This document shows positions 15,791 through 24,288 of a stretch of 55,768 nt of DNA, piece by piece. The notes beneath the pieces were generated by a model, which saw only the letters and a program-made list of their open reading frames with translations, made no database searches and was not told the origin of the DNA. Location: assembly GCA_944377825.1 (NCBI GenBank), contig CALWGA010000040.1:1-55768 (forward strand), written 5' to 3'. Each line of letters begins with the position of its first letter. Positions within the stretch are counted from its first letter, which is position 1. The DNA is from an uncultured Clostridia bacterium (GTDB lineage: Bacteria > Bacillota > Clostridia > Christensenellales > UBA1242). The position numbers and the translations under genes were made by a program.

Positions 15791-16951
15791 ATGGTAAACA
15801 AAGATTTTTTTAAGGCGCTAGACGACTTAGAACAGGAAAGAAAAATAGACAAAGAGACTTTCATTCAAACACTTGAAACCGCTTTAACATCGGCATATAA
15901 GAAGATGTATGGCGAGGCAAAAAGTGCCATGGTTAAACTCTATCCAGAGCGCAACACGATAAGAATTTATTCCTATAAGACGGTTGTTGACAATGTTGAG
16001 GACGAGGATAAAGAAATTTCGCTTGAAGAGGCAAGAAAAACCAAAAAGTCCTATAAAGTCGGCGACATCGTGGCAGTTGAAGAGACCACAAAGGACTTTG
16101 GAAGAATTGCCGCTCAAACTGCTAAGCAAGTTGTTATGCAAAAGTTGAGAGAACTTGAAAGACAACAGGCAGCAAGCGAACTTTCTGAAAAAGAGGACGA
16201 ACTTTTAACCACAGTTGTTAAGCGTATCGACGGCGATAACGTTTTTGTGACCATTCCTGGCACGAACACCGAAGGCGCACTTATGAAGCAAGACCAAATT
16301 CCAGGTGACAAATTTCAAGTCGGTGACAGAGTTAAGGTCTATGTTAAAAAGATAAAAGACTCCTTCCGCGGTCCACAAATTCAGGTTTCAAGAAGCAACA
16401 TCGGTTTTGTTAGAAAACTTTTTGAACTTGAAATTCCTGAGATTGCAAGTGGCGAGGTTATCATTAAAAACATTGCACGTGACCCTGGCAACAGAACAAA
16501 GGTGGCAGTTTACAGCGAAAAACCTAATGTTGACGCAGTGGGCGCATGTGTTGGTAACCGTGGCTCAAGAATCAACACCATTGTCAACGAACTCAACGGC
16601 GAAAAGGTTGATTTGGTGGAATATTCTGACGACCCACTTGAATACATTGCAAGATCGTTGAGCCCAGCGAAAGTGCTTTCAGTGGAGACAAACGATAGTT
16701 TGAATATGAGTCAAGTCATCGTTCCTGACGACAAACTTTCACTTGCCATCGGCAAAGGCGGACAAAATGTTAGGTTGGCTGCAAAACTTACAGGCTGGAA
16801 GATTGATGTTAAGCCTGAAAGTTATGTTAAACCTGTGAAAGACAACAAAGAGCCTGAATATGAACTCACAGAACTTGAGGATGACACCTCTTTTGACACA
16901 ATGAGCGATTTTGACGACCTTGAAGAAATCAACGGAGACGAAGAAAACTGA
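15791..16951 (+). CDS. nusA: Transcription termination/antitermination factor NusA
   Basis: NusA binds RNA polymerase and modulates pausing, termination and antitermination. Domains in order: N-terminal polymerase-binding domain (1-125), S1 domain (~130-200, VVKRIDGDNVFVTIPG), and KH1/KH2 (EVIIKNIARDPGNRTKVAV, CVGNRGSRI, LSLAIGKGGQNVRLAAKLTGW). There are no C-terminal acidic AR repeats, as is normal for Firmicutes; the last 40 residues are an acidic tail. The stop overlaps the ylxR start (TGATG). Confidence 0.96.
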   Translation: MVNKDFFKALDDLEQERKIDKETFIQTLETALTSAYKKMYGEAKSAMVKLYPERNTIRIYSYKTVVDNVEDEDKEISLEEARKTKKSYKVGDIVAVEETTKDFGRIAAQTAKQVVMQKLRELERQQAASELSEKEDELLTTVVKRIDGDNVFVTIPGTNTEGALMKQDQIPGDKFQVGDRVKVYVKKIKDSFRGPQIQVSRSNIGFVRKLFELEIPEIASGEVIIKNIARDPGNRTKVAVYSEKPNVDAVGACVGNRGSRINTIVNELNGEKVDLVEYSDDPLEYIARSLSPAKVLSVETNDSLNMSQVIVPDDKLSLAIGKGGQNVRLAAKLTGWKIDVKPESYVKPVKDNKEPEYELTELEDDTSFDTMSDFDDLEEINGDEEN

Positions 16952-17208
16952 TGCAAGAAAGATTAAGAATGTGCATTGTTTGCCGAGAGCGTAGTGACAA
17001 AAAGGAACTTGTGCGCGTGGTAAAGAATAAAAACGGCGAAATATTCTTAGATAAAACTGGCAAGGCGAACGGCAGAGGTGCGTATGTCTGCAAGTCGAAG
17101 GAATGTTTCGACAAACTGAAAAAGACAAGGGCGTTAAATAGGGCTTTCAAATGTGAAATTCCGCTTGAGGTTTATGAGAAATTAGGAGAAGAGATTGAAA
17201 ACGCTTAA
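16951..17208 (+). CDS. ylxR: YlxR family RNA-binding protein (RnpM-type)
   Basis: The protein has 85 residues and begins RLRMCIVCRERSDKKELVRV, followed by the family hallmark GRGAYVC and a third Cys pair region (KSKECFDKL). Members bind RNA; one has been described as a modulator of RNase P. The position between nusA and ylxQ is invariant in Firmicutes. The start codon overlaps the nusA stop; the end overlaps ylxQ by 14 bases. Confidence 0.93.
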   Translation: MQERLRMCIVCRERSDKKELVRVVKNKNGEIFLDKTGKANGRGAYVCKSKECFDKLKKTRALNRAFKCEIPLEVYEKLGEEIENA

Positions 17209-17473
17209 CGGACTTTTAAATATCTGCCGAAAGGCTGGATATCTTATAATCGGCGGAGAAAATATCAAAAACAATCCGCATAAAATGTATCTTATAATAC
17301 TTGATAAGTCGGCTGGCTCTTCACTCAAACGCGAAATGAATTACACGGCAAATGGTCGCGGTATTCAACTTGTTGAAATCTCAAATCTTGAAGAGATAAT
17401 CGATATTGTTAACTGCAAGGCGGTGGCAGTGAAAAATAAGGCGCTTAGCGAAGAGATTATTAAACTAATTTGA
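17195..17473 (+). CDS. ylxQ: L7Ae-family RNA-binding protein (YlxQ-like)
   Basis: The protein has 92 residues of the ribosomal L7Ae/L30e/Gadd45 fold: LLNICRKAGYLIIGGENIKN at the start and a final strand-helix with NCKAVAVKNKALSEEII. The family binds kink-turn RNA; the cellular target is not established. Translation begins at a TTG (17195) with AGGAG 6 bases upstream inside the end of ylxR, so the two genes overlap and are coupled. Confidence 0.88.
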   Translation: MKTLNGLLNICRKAGYLIIGGENIKNNPHKMYLIILDKSAGSSLKREMNYTANGRGIQLVEISNLEEIIDIVNCKAVAVKNKALSEEIIKLI

Positions 17474-17526
17474 AAAATTGACGCTTGATATATAAATAAT
17501 CGACATATTTTTAAAAGGAGAACAAT

Positions 17527-19965
17527 TTGGCTAATCAATTAAACGGACTTAAAACTATAAATAACCTACAAAGAGACGGCTCTTTGCAGAATTTATTATT
17601 GTCTATTAAAAATTCAAAACTTGAGGTCGATGCTTTTTCCAAGAAATTGCAAGAGAAAAAGCAGGCTTTATCTGTTAAACAGCGCGAGCAGGCTAAAGAG
17701 CAAACTGCTAAGCAGGCTGTTAAGGAAGAAAAGCAAGTGGATATGGTGGAAACTCCAACTGTCACCAAGAGCGTTGAAGAGAAAAAGGAGTTTAAACCTC
17801 AAGACAACAAAACAAATTTCCGCAAATTTGACAATAAGTTTGACAATCAGAAAAATTTTCAAAACAGAAATGGCGCTAAAACAAATAAACCTCCTTTTAA
17901 TAAAAACAATCAGCAAAAAGACAACAAAAAGTTTGTTTCGACCAAGGCAAACAACTTTAAAAGTTTTGCTCCAACTGAAAGTAGCGCAGTTTTAGCACAG
18001 CCAGAGCGCAATTTTGGCAACAAAAACAAGCGTCGCAATGTTGAAGAGACTAAGAAACAAACGCAAAAACAAAAGAATATGGAGCGTTACTCTGGCAAGG
18101 ATAACAACATCTATGTGCTTGACGACGAGAACAACTTTGAAGAAGCAATGATGGGTTCAAGAAAACTCATTAAGAAGAAAAAAGAGGTGCAAACTGTTAT
18201 TGCTCCAAAAATCACACATGCAGTGTTAAACTCTAGGGAAATCACCATTAAAGATTTGAGCGAAAAGATAGGAAAACCAGTTTCTGAGATTGTTAAAAAG
18301 TGCATGCTTTTAGGCATTATGGCGATGATTAATAGCACGATTGACTTTGACACTTGTGAACTTATTTGCTCCGACTTTGGCATAACGCTGGAACTTAAAC
18401 TTGATAAATCTTACGAAGAAAAACTTATCGATTCTTCGCTTGAAGATGATGAAAAGAATATGGTTAAACGTCCGCCAGTTGTCACGGTTATGGGGCACGT
18501 TGACCACGGCAAAACCTCTCTGCTTGACGCCTTCAGAAAGAGCAATGTTGCTCTCGGTGAAGCGGGAGGTATCACACAAAAAATCGGTGCATATCAAATC
18601 ACTTTCAATAACGAAAAAATCACATTTATCGACACTCCAGGTCACGCTGCCTTCACAAAGATGCGTGCGCGTGGTGCGGAAGTCACCGATATTGCCATTT
18701 TGGTTGTGGCAGCAGATGATGGAATTATGCCTCAAACCGTGGAGGCAATCAACCACATCAAAGCGGCAAAGGTGCCGATGATTGTGGCAATCAATAAGAT
18801 GGATAAACCTGGTGCTAACCCTGACAGAGTTATGCAACAGTTGACAGAACATGGCGTGCTTCCAGAAAAATGGGGCGGAGATGCCATCTGCATTCCAATA
18901 TCGGCGAAAACTGGCATGGGGCTTGACGAACTCAAAAAGATGATTCTGCTTGTTGCCGAAATGGAAAATTTGAGAGCAAACCCTAATCGTAAGGCAACAG
19001 GCGTTATCATTGAGGCTGAACTTGATAAGGCGCGCGGACCAGTTGCCACTGTGCTTGTGAAAAACGGCACGCTTAAAATCGGCGACTCGATAATCAGCGG
19101 TATCACTTACGGCAAGGTTAAAGCGATGTTTGACGAAAACGGCAAGCAGGTTAAAAAAGCGCCACCTTCCACACCAGTCGCTGTCATGGGCTTCAACGAT
19201 GTTCCATCTTCTGGCGACCAAGTGTATTCGGTGGAAGATTCACTTTCAAAACAGGTCATCAATGAAAGAATAAATAAGATTAAGGCGGAACGCGCTAAAC
19301 AAACCTCAGGTGTCAGCGCTGACGACTTTATGTCAAGAATTCATGAGGGCAGTTTGAAGAATTTGAACATTATAATAAAGGCAGACACACAAGGCTCGGT
19401 GGAGGCGCTTAAAGGTTCACTTGAGGCAATAAGAAACGATGAGGTTAAGGTTGTCACAATTCACAGCGGAGCGGGCGCAATCACAGAAAGCGATTTGGTT
19501 TTGGCTCAAACAACAGGCTCTATTGTGATTGCATTCAACATCAAAACGCCTTCAAAAATTATGCAAATGGCAGATTCGCTTAAGGTCACTATCTTTGAAA
19601 CGAAGATAATTTATGAAGCAATCGATGAAATAACCAGACTCTCCAAAGGCATGATGGCAACGAAATACGAAGAAAAATACATCGGCTCGGCGGAGATAAG
19701 AGCGGTGTTCAAACTTTCAAGTGCTGGAAAGATTGCTGGAAGTTACGTCACCGACGGCAAAATTCAGCGTAACGCCATTGCAAAAATCAAGCGTGGAAAG
19801 GAAGTTGTTGGCGAAACATCGGTTGAGTCTCTTAAGATTGTCAAAGACGAAAAAGCCGAAGTCAACAAAGGCTTTGAGTGCGGTGTTAAATTTAAGGACA
19901 ATGTCGATTTCCAAGAAGGCGACATAGTTGAATATTATGTTAAAGAAGAGGTTAAGAATGTTTAA
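17527..19965 (+). CDS. infB: Translation initiation factor IF-2
   Basis: IF-2 is the GTPase that brings formyl-Met-tRNA to the 30S subunit and promotes subunit joining. The first ~300 residues are a low-complexity Lys/Asn/Gln-rich linker (many KQ, NK, FN runs). Then comes a small IF2_N domain (ITIKDLSEKIGKPVSEIVKKC) and the GTPase core with GHVDHGKTSLLD, DTPGHAAF and NKMDKPGA. The C-terminal domains follow to residue 812. The start codon is TTG with AAAAGGAG 6 bases upstream. Confidence 0.96.
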   Translation: MANQLNGLKTINNLQRDGSLQNLLLSIKNSKLEVDAFSKKLQEKKQALSVKQREQAKEQTAKQAVKEEKQVDMVETPTVTKSVEEKKEFKPQDNKTNFRKFDNKFDNQKNFQNRNGAKTNKPPFNKNNQQKDNKKFVSTKANNFKSFAPTESSAVLAQPERNFGNKNKRRNVEETKKQTQKQKNMERYSGKDNNIYVLDDENNFEEAMMGSRKLIKKKKEVQTVIAPKITHAVLNSREITIKDLSEKIGKPVSEIVKKCMLLGIMAMINSTIDFDTCELICSDFGITLELKLDKSYEEKLIDSSLEDDEKNMVKRPPVVTVMGHVDHGKTSLLDAFRKSNVALGEAGGITQKIGAYQITFNNEKITFIDTPGHAAFTKMRARGAEVTDIAILVVAADDGIMPQTVEAINHIKAAKVPMIVAINKMDKPGANPDRVMQQLTEHGVLPEKWGGDAICIPISAKTGMGLDELKKMILLVAEMENLRANPNRKATGVIIEAELDKARGPVATVLVKNGTLKIGDSIISGITYGKVKAMFDENGKQVKKAPPSTPVAVMGFNDVPSSGDQVYSVEDSLSKQVINERINKIKAERAKQTSGVSADDFMSRIHEGSLKNLNIIIKADTQGSVEALKGSLEAIRNDEVKVVTIHSGAGAITESDLVLAQTTGSIVIAFNIKTPSKIMQMADSLKVTIFETKIIYEAIDEITRLSKGMMATKYEEKYIGSAEIRAVFKLSSAGKIAGSYVTDGKIQRNAIAKIKRGKEVVGETSVESLKIVKDEKAEVNKGFECGVKFKDNVDFQEGDIVEYYVKEEVKNV

Positions 19966-20059
19966 TCTCTTTTTTCTTATATTCTCTTTGCTTTTTGGGT
20001 AAAATTTTGTATAATATATATAGGCGATAAAAATAAATTTCGTTTATTATGGAGGGAAT

Positions 20060-20437
20060 ATGTCAAACAGACAAGAGAGGGCAAACAGCGAAATTCAAAA
20101 GTGCCTCATCGAGATTATCCAAGAGAAGATGAATGACCCAAGGCTCAATAAGATTATCAGCGTGACCGAGGTCAAAGTCAGCCCTGATTTTAAATATTGC
20201 AAGGTTAAAATAAGCGTGCTGGATATAAAGGATATTGAAAGCGTCGCATCCGTTTTGCAAAAGTCAGAGGGGTTCATCAAAAAGGAACTTGGTAAGATGC
20301 TTGATATGCCTTTTATGCCAAAGTTGAAATTTGAGGTTGATAAGGGCGCTATAAGCACAATGCGCGTGGAAGAGATTTTGAAAAACTTGCACATTCCGCC
20401 AGCGGAGGACGACGATGATAACAGCGAAAGAGATTAG
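20060..20437 (+). CDS. rbfA: Ribosome-binding factor A
   Basis: RbfA is a KH-fold protein acting on the 16S 5' domain during 30S maturation. The 125 residues carry the typical features: SNRQERANSEIQKCLIEIIQ at the start, DPRLNKIISVTEVKVSPDF, and the KH part ending MRVEEILKNLH. AGGAG sits 8 bases before the ATG after GGAGGG. It overlaps nrnA by 23 bases. Confidence 0.95.
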   Translation: MSNRQERANSEIQKCLIEIIQEKMNDPRLNKIISVTEVKVSPDFKYCKVKISVLDIKDIESVASVLQKSEGFIKKELGKMLDMPFMPKLKFEVDKGAISTMRVEEILKNLHIPPAEDDDDNSERD

Positions 20438-21371
20438 AGATATGCTAGTCAGCGCAAAGCGTGTGGCCATCTTTGGGCATGTCAGACCTGATTTAGATTG
20501 CTTTGGTGCGATGTTTGGCGCAAAATTCTTATGCGAAAGTTTGGGAACAAAATGCGATATGTTTGCAAATGTTCCTGAAGATTCTTTTTTACTCAATATC
20601 TTTCCTAAAAGGTTTTTAAAGCAAAAGTTTGATAAGAGTAAATACGATTTAATTTTGGTGGTTGACTGCAACACTCTATCTCGCATAGATGAAAGTTTTA
20701 GAAGCGAAGTAAAAGGCAAAAATCTTTTATTTATCGACCACCATGCGCAAAATATTGTTGAAGAAAATGCGGAGTTCTACTTCTTTCCTGAAAAGTGTTC
20801 TGTAAGCATTATGATATATGAACTCATCGACAAGTATAAAATTCCACTTGACGCCACGACTGCCACATACATATTCGCTGGGCTTGTGGGCGACACTGGC
20901 AGATTTCTTCACACAAACACCGACGAAAGTGCCTTCATTTGTGCCTCAAAGCTCACAAAAGTTGGTGCGGACATTCAAAAGGTCTACGATGTTACCTATC
21001 GTTCTTTAACCGTGAACCAGGTTCGACTTAGAAACTTTATCTTTGAAAATTTAAAATCAAATGGCAATGTTTGTTATATCACAGTCAGCGAAAAGGACCT
21101 AAAAAAACTTAAATCTTCTGCTGAGGACCTTAAAATATTTATCGACGATGTAAACAAGATTAAAGATTTTGATGTTGTGATGTTCGCATACGAGGTCACT
21201 CATGGAGAATATAAGGTCAGCCTAAGGTCGAAAAATGGCGTGGTTGTCTCGTCTATTGCCACAAAATATGGAGGTGGCGGACATAAAATGGCGGCAGGGT
21301 TTAGCCTTGTTGGCGACAAAAAGAGTGTGACGAAAAAACTTAAAGCGATTTGTGAGGAATTTTATGCTTGA
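20415..21371 (+). CDS. nrnA: DHH/DHHA1 phosphoesterase (NrnA-type oligoribonuclease / pAp phosphatase)
   Basis: NrnA degrades short oligoribonucleotides and pAp with Mn2+. The DHH domain shows GHVRPDLDCFGA near residue 20, VVDCNTL near 77, and the DHH motif in FIDHHAQN near 103; the DHHA1 domain ends with KYGGGGHKMAAGF. The length of 318 residues fits. The usual Gly in the PDGD motif is replaced by Leu (PDLD). Location between rbfA and truB is conserved in Firmicutes. Confidence 0.92.
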   Translation: MITAKEIRDMLVSAKRVAIFGHVRPDLDCFGAMFGAKFLCESLGTKCDMFANVPEDSFLLNIFPKRFLKQKFDKSKYDLILVVDCNTLSRIDESFRSEVKGKNLLFIDHHAQNIVEENAEFYFFPEKCSVSIMIYELIDKYKIPLDATTATYIFAGLVGDTGRFLHTNTDESAFICASKLTKVGADIQKVYDVTYRSLTVNQVRLRNFIFENLKSNGNVCYITVSEKDLKKLKSSAEDLKIFIDDVNKIKDFDVVMFAYEVTHGEYKVSLRSKNGVVVSSIATKYGGGGHKMAAGFSLVGDKKSVTKKLKAICEEFYA

Positions 21372-22212
21372 GAGTGGCATCATCTTAATCAATAAGCCAA
21401 AAGGCATTTCCTCTAATAAGGTTGTCAATATCGTAAAACACACGCTTCACGCCAAAAAGTGCGGACATCTCGGCACGCTTGACCTTGAAGGCGAAGGACT
21501 CTTGCCAGTGACAGTGAATAGTGCCACCAAACTTTTCGATTTTTTCTTGAAGAAGGACAAAACTTATGTAACCAATTTTGTTTTCGGCTATGAAACTGAC
21601 ACACTGGATACCGCAGGAAAGATTGTCAAGCAAGGTGAAGTGAATTTCACGGAGCAAGAACTAGAAACAGCGGTTAAAAGCATGATAGGAAAATATATGC
21701 AAATGCCACCGCAGTATTCTGCCAAAAAGGTCGGAGGAAAAGTGGCGTATAAGGAGGCGAGAAGTGGCAAGAAAATTTCGCTTACGCCAAAGGAAGTCGA
21801 AATCACGGACTTTAAAATTTTAGGTAAGGTAGACGAGAATGTCTATCGCTTTGAAATCACTTGTTCAAGTGGCACATATATTCGAAGCATTGCCAGAGAC
21901 CTTGCATACCACCTCGGAACATATGGTAGTATGCAATGCATACTACGCACAAGATGTGGAAATTTTTATCTTAAAGATGCAGTAAGTTTGGAAGAATTTA
22001 AAAATGGAAAATATAAGCTAATTTCTTGTGATTCGGTTTTTGACTATGAAAAAATTATACTTACAGATAAAGAGTTTTTTAAAATTGAGAATGGTCAAAC
22101 CATCAAAAAAATGTTAGAAAATGGGAAATATAGACTCTATAATAACACCACATTTTTAGGCGTCGGCGAGATAGTTGACAACAACTTGAAACTCAGTCTT
22201 AGATTATTTTAA
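21364..22212 (+). CDS. truB: tRNA pseudouridine-55 synthase
   Basis: TruB makes pseudouridine 55 in the T loop of tRNAs. LINKPKGISSNKVV opens the protein; the catalytic Asp lies in GHLGTLDLEGEGLLPV (residue ~35), followed by YSAKKVGGKVAYKEAR and CSSGTYIRSIARDLA. The 282 residues are normal. The ATG at 21364 has GAGG 6 bases upstream and overlaps nrnA by 8 bases. The coding sequence contains a perfect palindrome at 21926-21946 matching a dispersed repeat. The expected ribF, rpsO and pnp do not follow. Confidence 0.93.
   Translation: MLESGIILINKPKGISSNKVVNIVKHTLHAKKCGHLGTLDLEGEGLLPVTVNSATKLFDFFLKKDKTYVTNFVFGYETDTLDTAGKIVKQGEVNFTEQELETAVKSMIGKYMQMPPQYSAKKVGGKVAYKEARSGKKISLTPKEVEITDFKILGKVDENVYRFEITCSSGTYIRSIARDLAYHLGTYGSMQCILRTRCGNFYLKDAVSLEEFKNGKYKLISCDSVFDYEKIILTDKEFFKIENGQTIKKMLENGKYRLYNNTTFLGVGEIVDNNLKLSLRLF
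21926..21946. repeat. Perfect palindrome GTAGTATGCA-A-TGCATACTAC inside truB
   Basis: Ten bases and their exact reverse complement are separated by one base. The arm GTAGTATGCA is also the core of three intergenic copies (29501, 42847, 55441). Confidence 0.7.
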
Positions 22213-22364
22213 ATACAAATCAATTTATTTTTATTCATCCTAAAATTGATAATGATTTGAAATATGAAAGATATAAAATTAAAAACTTATAGTCTTAATA
22301 TTTAAGATGTTTTATAATTCTAAAAATACTAAAAAAATGTTTTATTTCACTTAAAGGAGAAAGT

Positions 22365-23228
22365 ATGGGGAAAATTTTGTTTGGACCTGCGGGGAACAGC
22401 CAGTCATTTTTTGACGAAGGGCACTCATCCACTTTGGAAACGCCAAAATGGGTGAGCGAGCGTGGACTTGACCTATTTGAATATAGTTTTGGGCAGGGCT
22501 ATCGCATGAGCACGGAAACGGCGGTCAAAATCGGCGAAGAATTTAAGAAATACAATATTGAAATGTCGGTTCATGCGCCATATTTTATAAATTTTGCCAA
22601 TCCTGACGAGGAGATGTATGCAAAAAGCGTGGGCTACCTTGCAACAGGTATCAAGTTTTTGAAAAGTTTTGGAGCAAAACGCATGGTCTTTCATCCAGCG
22701 TCTTGCGGAAAAATGACGCGTGACGAGGCAGTGAAACTTATGACTGATAGGCTTAAAGAAACTATGCCGAAACTGGAAGAGGAATTAGGGAACGACCTCT
22801 ATCTTTGCCCTGAAACCATGGGTAAAACCATGCAGATTGGAACATATAAAGAGATAATCGACCTTTGCACAATTTCTCCGCGCCTTCTTCCAACCTTCGA
22901 TTTTGGGCATATCAACGCTCTCACGCAAGGCTCGTTGAAGTCGGCGGACGATTTTAAAAGAATTTTCAACTACTCCTTTGAAAAGTTGGGCGACAGAACG
23001 AAGATTGCGCATATCCACTTTTCAAAAATTCAATACGGAGCGAAGGGAGAGATAAGGCACTTGACTTTTGCTGATGAAGTTTACGGGCCAAGATTTGAAG
23101 ATTTGGTAAATGTTTTAATCGACTATGACCTATCTTGCCATATTATTTGCGAGTCATCCGGCACTATGGCAGAAGATAGCAAAACGATGAAAGATATTTA
23201 TCTGAAAACGCTTGCAAATCATAAATAG
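22365..23228 (+). CDS. nfo: Endonuclease IV-type AP endonuclease (apurinic site repair)
   Basis: This TIM-barrel protein of 287 residues cuts DNA 5' to abasic sites. Zinc ligand positions can be followed: SVHAPYF, VFHPASCG, CPETMGK, TFDFGHINA, AHIHFSKI, and ICESS close to the end. The segment between the last two (KGEIRHLTF) holds the His usually found in a DRH motif. AAAGGAG lies 6 bases before the ATG. It stands alone between truB and efp. Confidence 0.9.
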   Translation: MGKILFGPAGNSQSFFDEGHSSTLETPKWVSERGLDLFEYSFGQGYRMSTETAVKIGEEFKKYNIEMSVHAPYFINFANPDEEMYAKSVGYLATGIKFLKSFGAKRMVFHPASCGKMTRDEAVKLMTDRLKETMPKLEEELGNDLYLCPETMGKTMQIGTYKEIIDLCTISPRLLPTFDFGHINALTQGSLKSADDFKRIFNYSFEKLGDRTKIAHIHFSKIQYGAKGEIRHLTFADEVYGPRFEDLVNVLIDYDLSCHIICESSGTMAEDSKTMKDIYLKTLANHK

Positions 23229-23240
23229 GTGTGGTATACT
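23212..23240 (+). promoter_or_regulatory. Promoter of efp
   Basis: TTGCAA at 23212-23217 (inside the end of nfo), a 17-bp spacer and TATACT at 23235-23240. It leaves a leader of about 170 nt before efp in which I see no defined structure. Confidence 0.6.
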
Positions 23241-23416
23241 ATTAACGGTTATTGGTGCGGTTTAGCACTGATTGAAAATTTTATCGACTTAAGTTGGAAT
23301 TTGCTCTGAACAAAATTTGCGAAAAAATTACAATAGCAAGAAACAAAAGGCATTTTGAAACAATTTTCGGTTTAACTCGATGAAATCACAAAAATTTATT
23401 TATAGGAGAAAAGAAT

Positions 23417-23977
23417 ATGGTATCAGCAGGAGATTTTAGAAAAGGAACAACTTTTGAAATGGACGGAGCGGTTTATAACGTTATTGATTTTATGCACGTA
23501 AAACCAGGCAAGGGCTCTCCATTCGTTAGAGCAAAGATTAAAAATGTTATGACAGGGCAAGTTCGCGAAGAAACTTTCAACCCAAGTGATAAATTCCAAG
23601 AGGCAGTGATTGAGAAAAAGGATATGCTCTATCTTTACAACGATGGCGACCTATACTACTTCATGGACAACGAAACATTCGAGCAAATGCCACTCAATAA
23701 GGATGTGGTTGCCGATGTTCTCAATTTCGTCACAGAAAATATGAACACGACCATGTATATGTATAAGGGCGTGCCTTTCGCAGTTTATCCACCAACTTTC
23801 GTGGAACTTGAAGTGGTTGACACTGAGCCAGGTATCCAAGGCGACACATCAAAGGCATCTAAAAAGCCAGCAAAACTTATCACAGGCTACACAATCAACG
23901 TTCCGCTTTTCGTCAACATCGGCGACATCATAAGAGTTGACACGCGTGACGGCTCATACATGGAAAAAGTGAAATAG
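23417..23977 (+). CDS. efp: Elongation factor P
   Basis: EF-P relieves ribosome stalling at consecutive prolines. The 186 residues cover three beta-barrel domains; the tRNA-contacting loop is [16 protein letters not shown], with Lys32 at the position that is modified in many bacteria. The C-terminal domain has [25 protein letters not shown] lies 8 bases before the ATG. It is monocistronic, with a terminator at 24133-24160. Confidence 0.96.
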   Translation: MVSAGDFRKGTTFEMDGAVYNVIDFMHVKPGKGSPFVRAKIKNVMTGQVREETFNPSDKFQEAVIEKKDMLYLYNDGDLYYFMDNETFEQMPLNKDVVADVLNFVTENMNTTMYMYKGVPFAVYPPTFVELEVVDTEPGIQGDTSKASKKPAKLITGYTINVPLFVNIGDIIRVDTRDGSYMEKVK

Positions 23978-24132
23978 TTTGCGAGTGTTTTTAAGAAATA
24001 AATATGTAAAGATAAATTCTTTCGAATTTTACTTAAAACACTTTCATGAAAAGTATTGATTTAATCGCATAATTTTCTTACATTTTTAGAAAAATAAACT
24101 ATTTCAATTAAAAAATTTTCCAAATTTCAAAG

Positions 24133-24160
24133 AGATTAATCTTTTAGATTAGTCTTTTTT
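24133..24160 (+). terminator. Intrinsic terminator downstream of efp
   Basis: The stem AGATTAATCT/AGATTAGTCT has one G-U pair, a 3-base loop and a T6 run. It lies 155 bases after the efp stop. Confidence 0.65.
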
Positions 24161-24178
24161 GTATTATCTTAAATTTAC

Positions 24179-24207
24179 TTGATTTATTTTTGTTTTTATT
24201 TTATACT
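24179..24207 (+). promoter_or_regulatory. Promoter of valS
   Basis: TTGATT at 24179-24184, a 17-bp spacer and TATACT at 24202-24207. There is no T-box between it and the gene, unlike pheST. Confidence 0.55.
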
Positions 24208-24288
24208 TGTAAGGTCGAAAAGTAAAAGTAAGGTCATTATTTTTTAAGATTTATTTACAAATTTTAAACTATTTTTAAGGAGTTCAAC

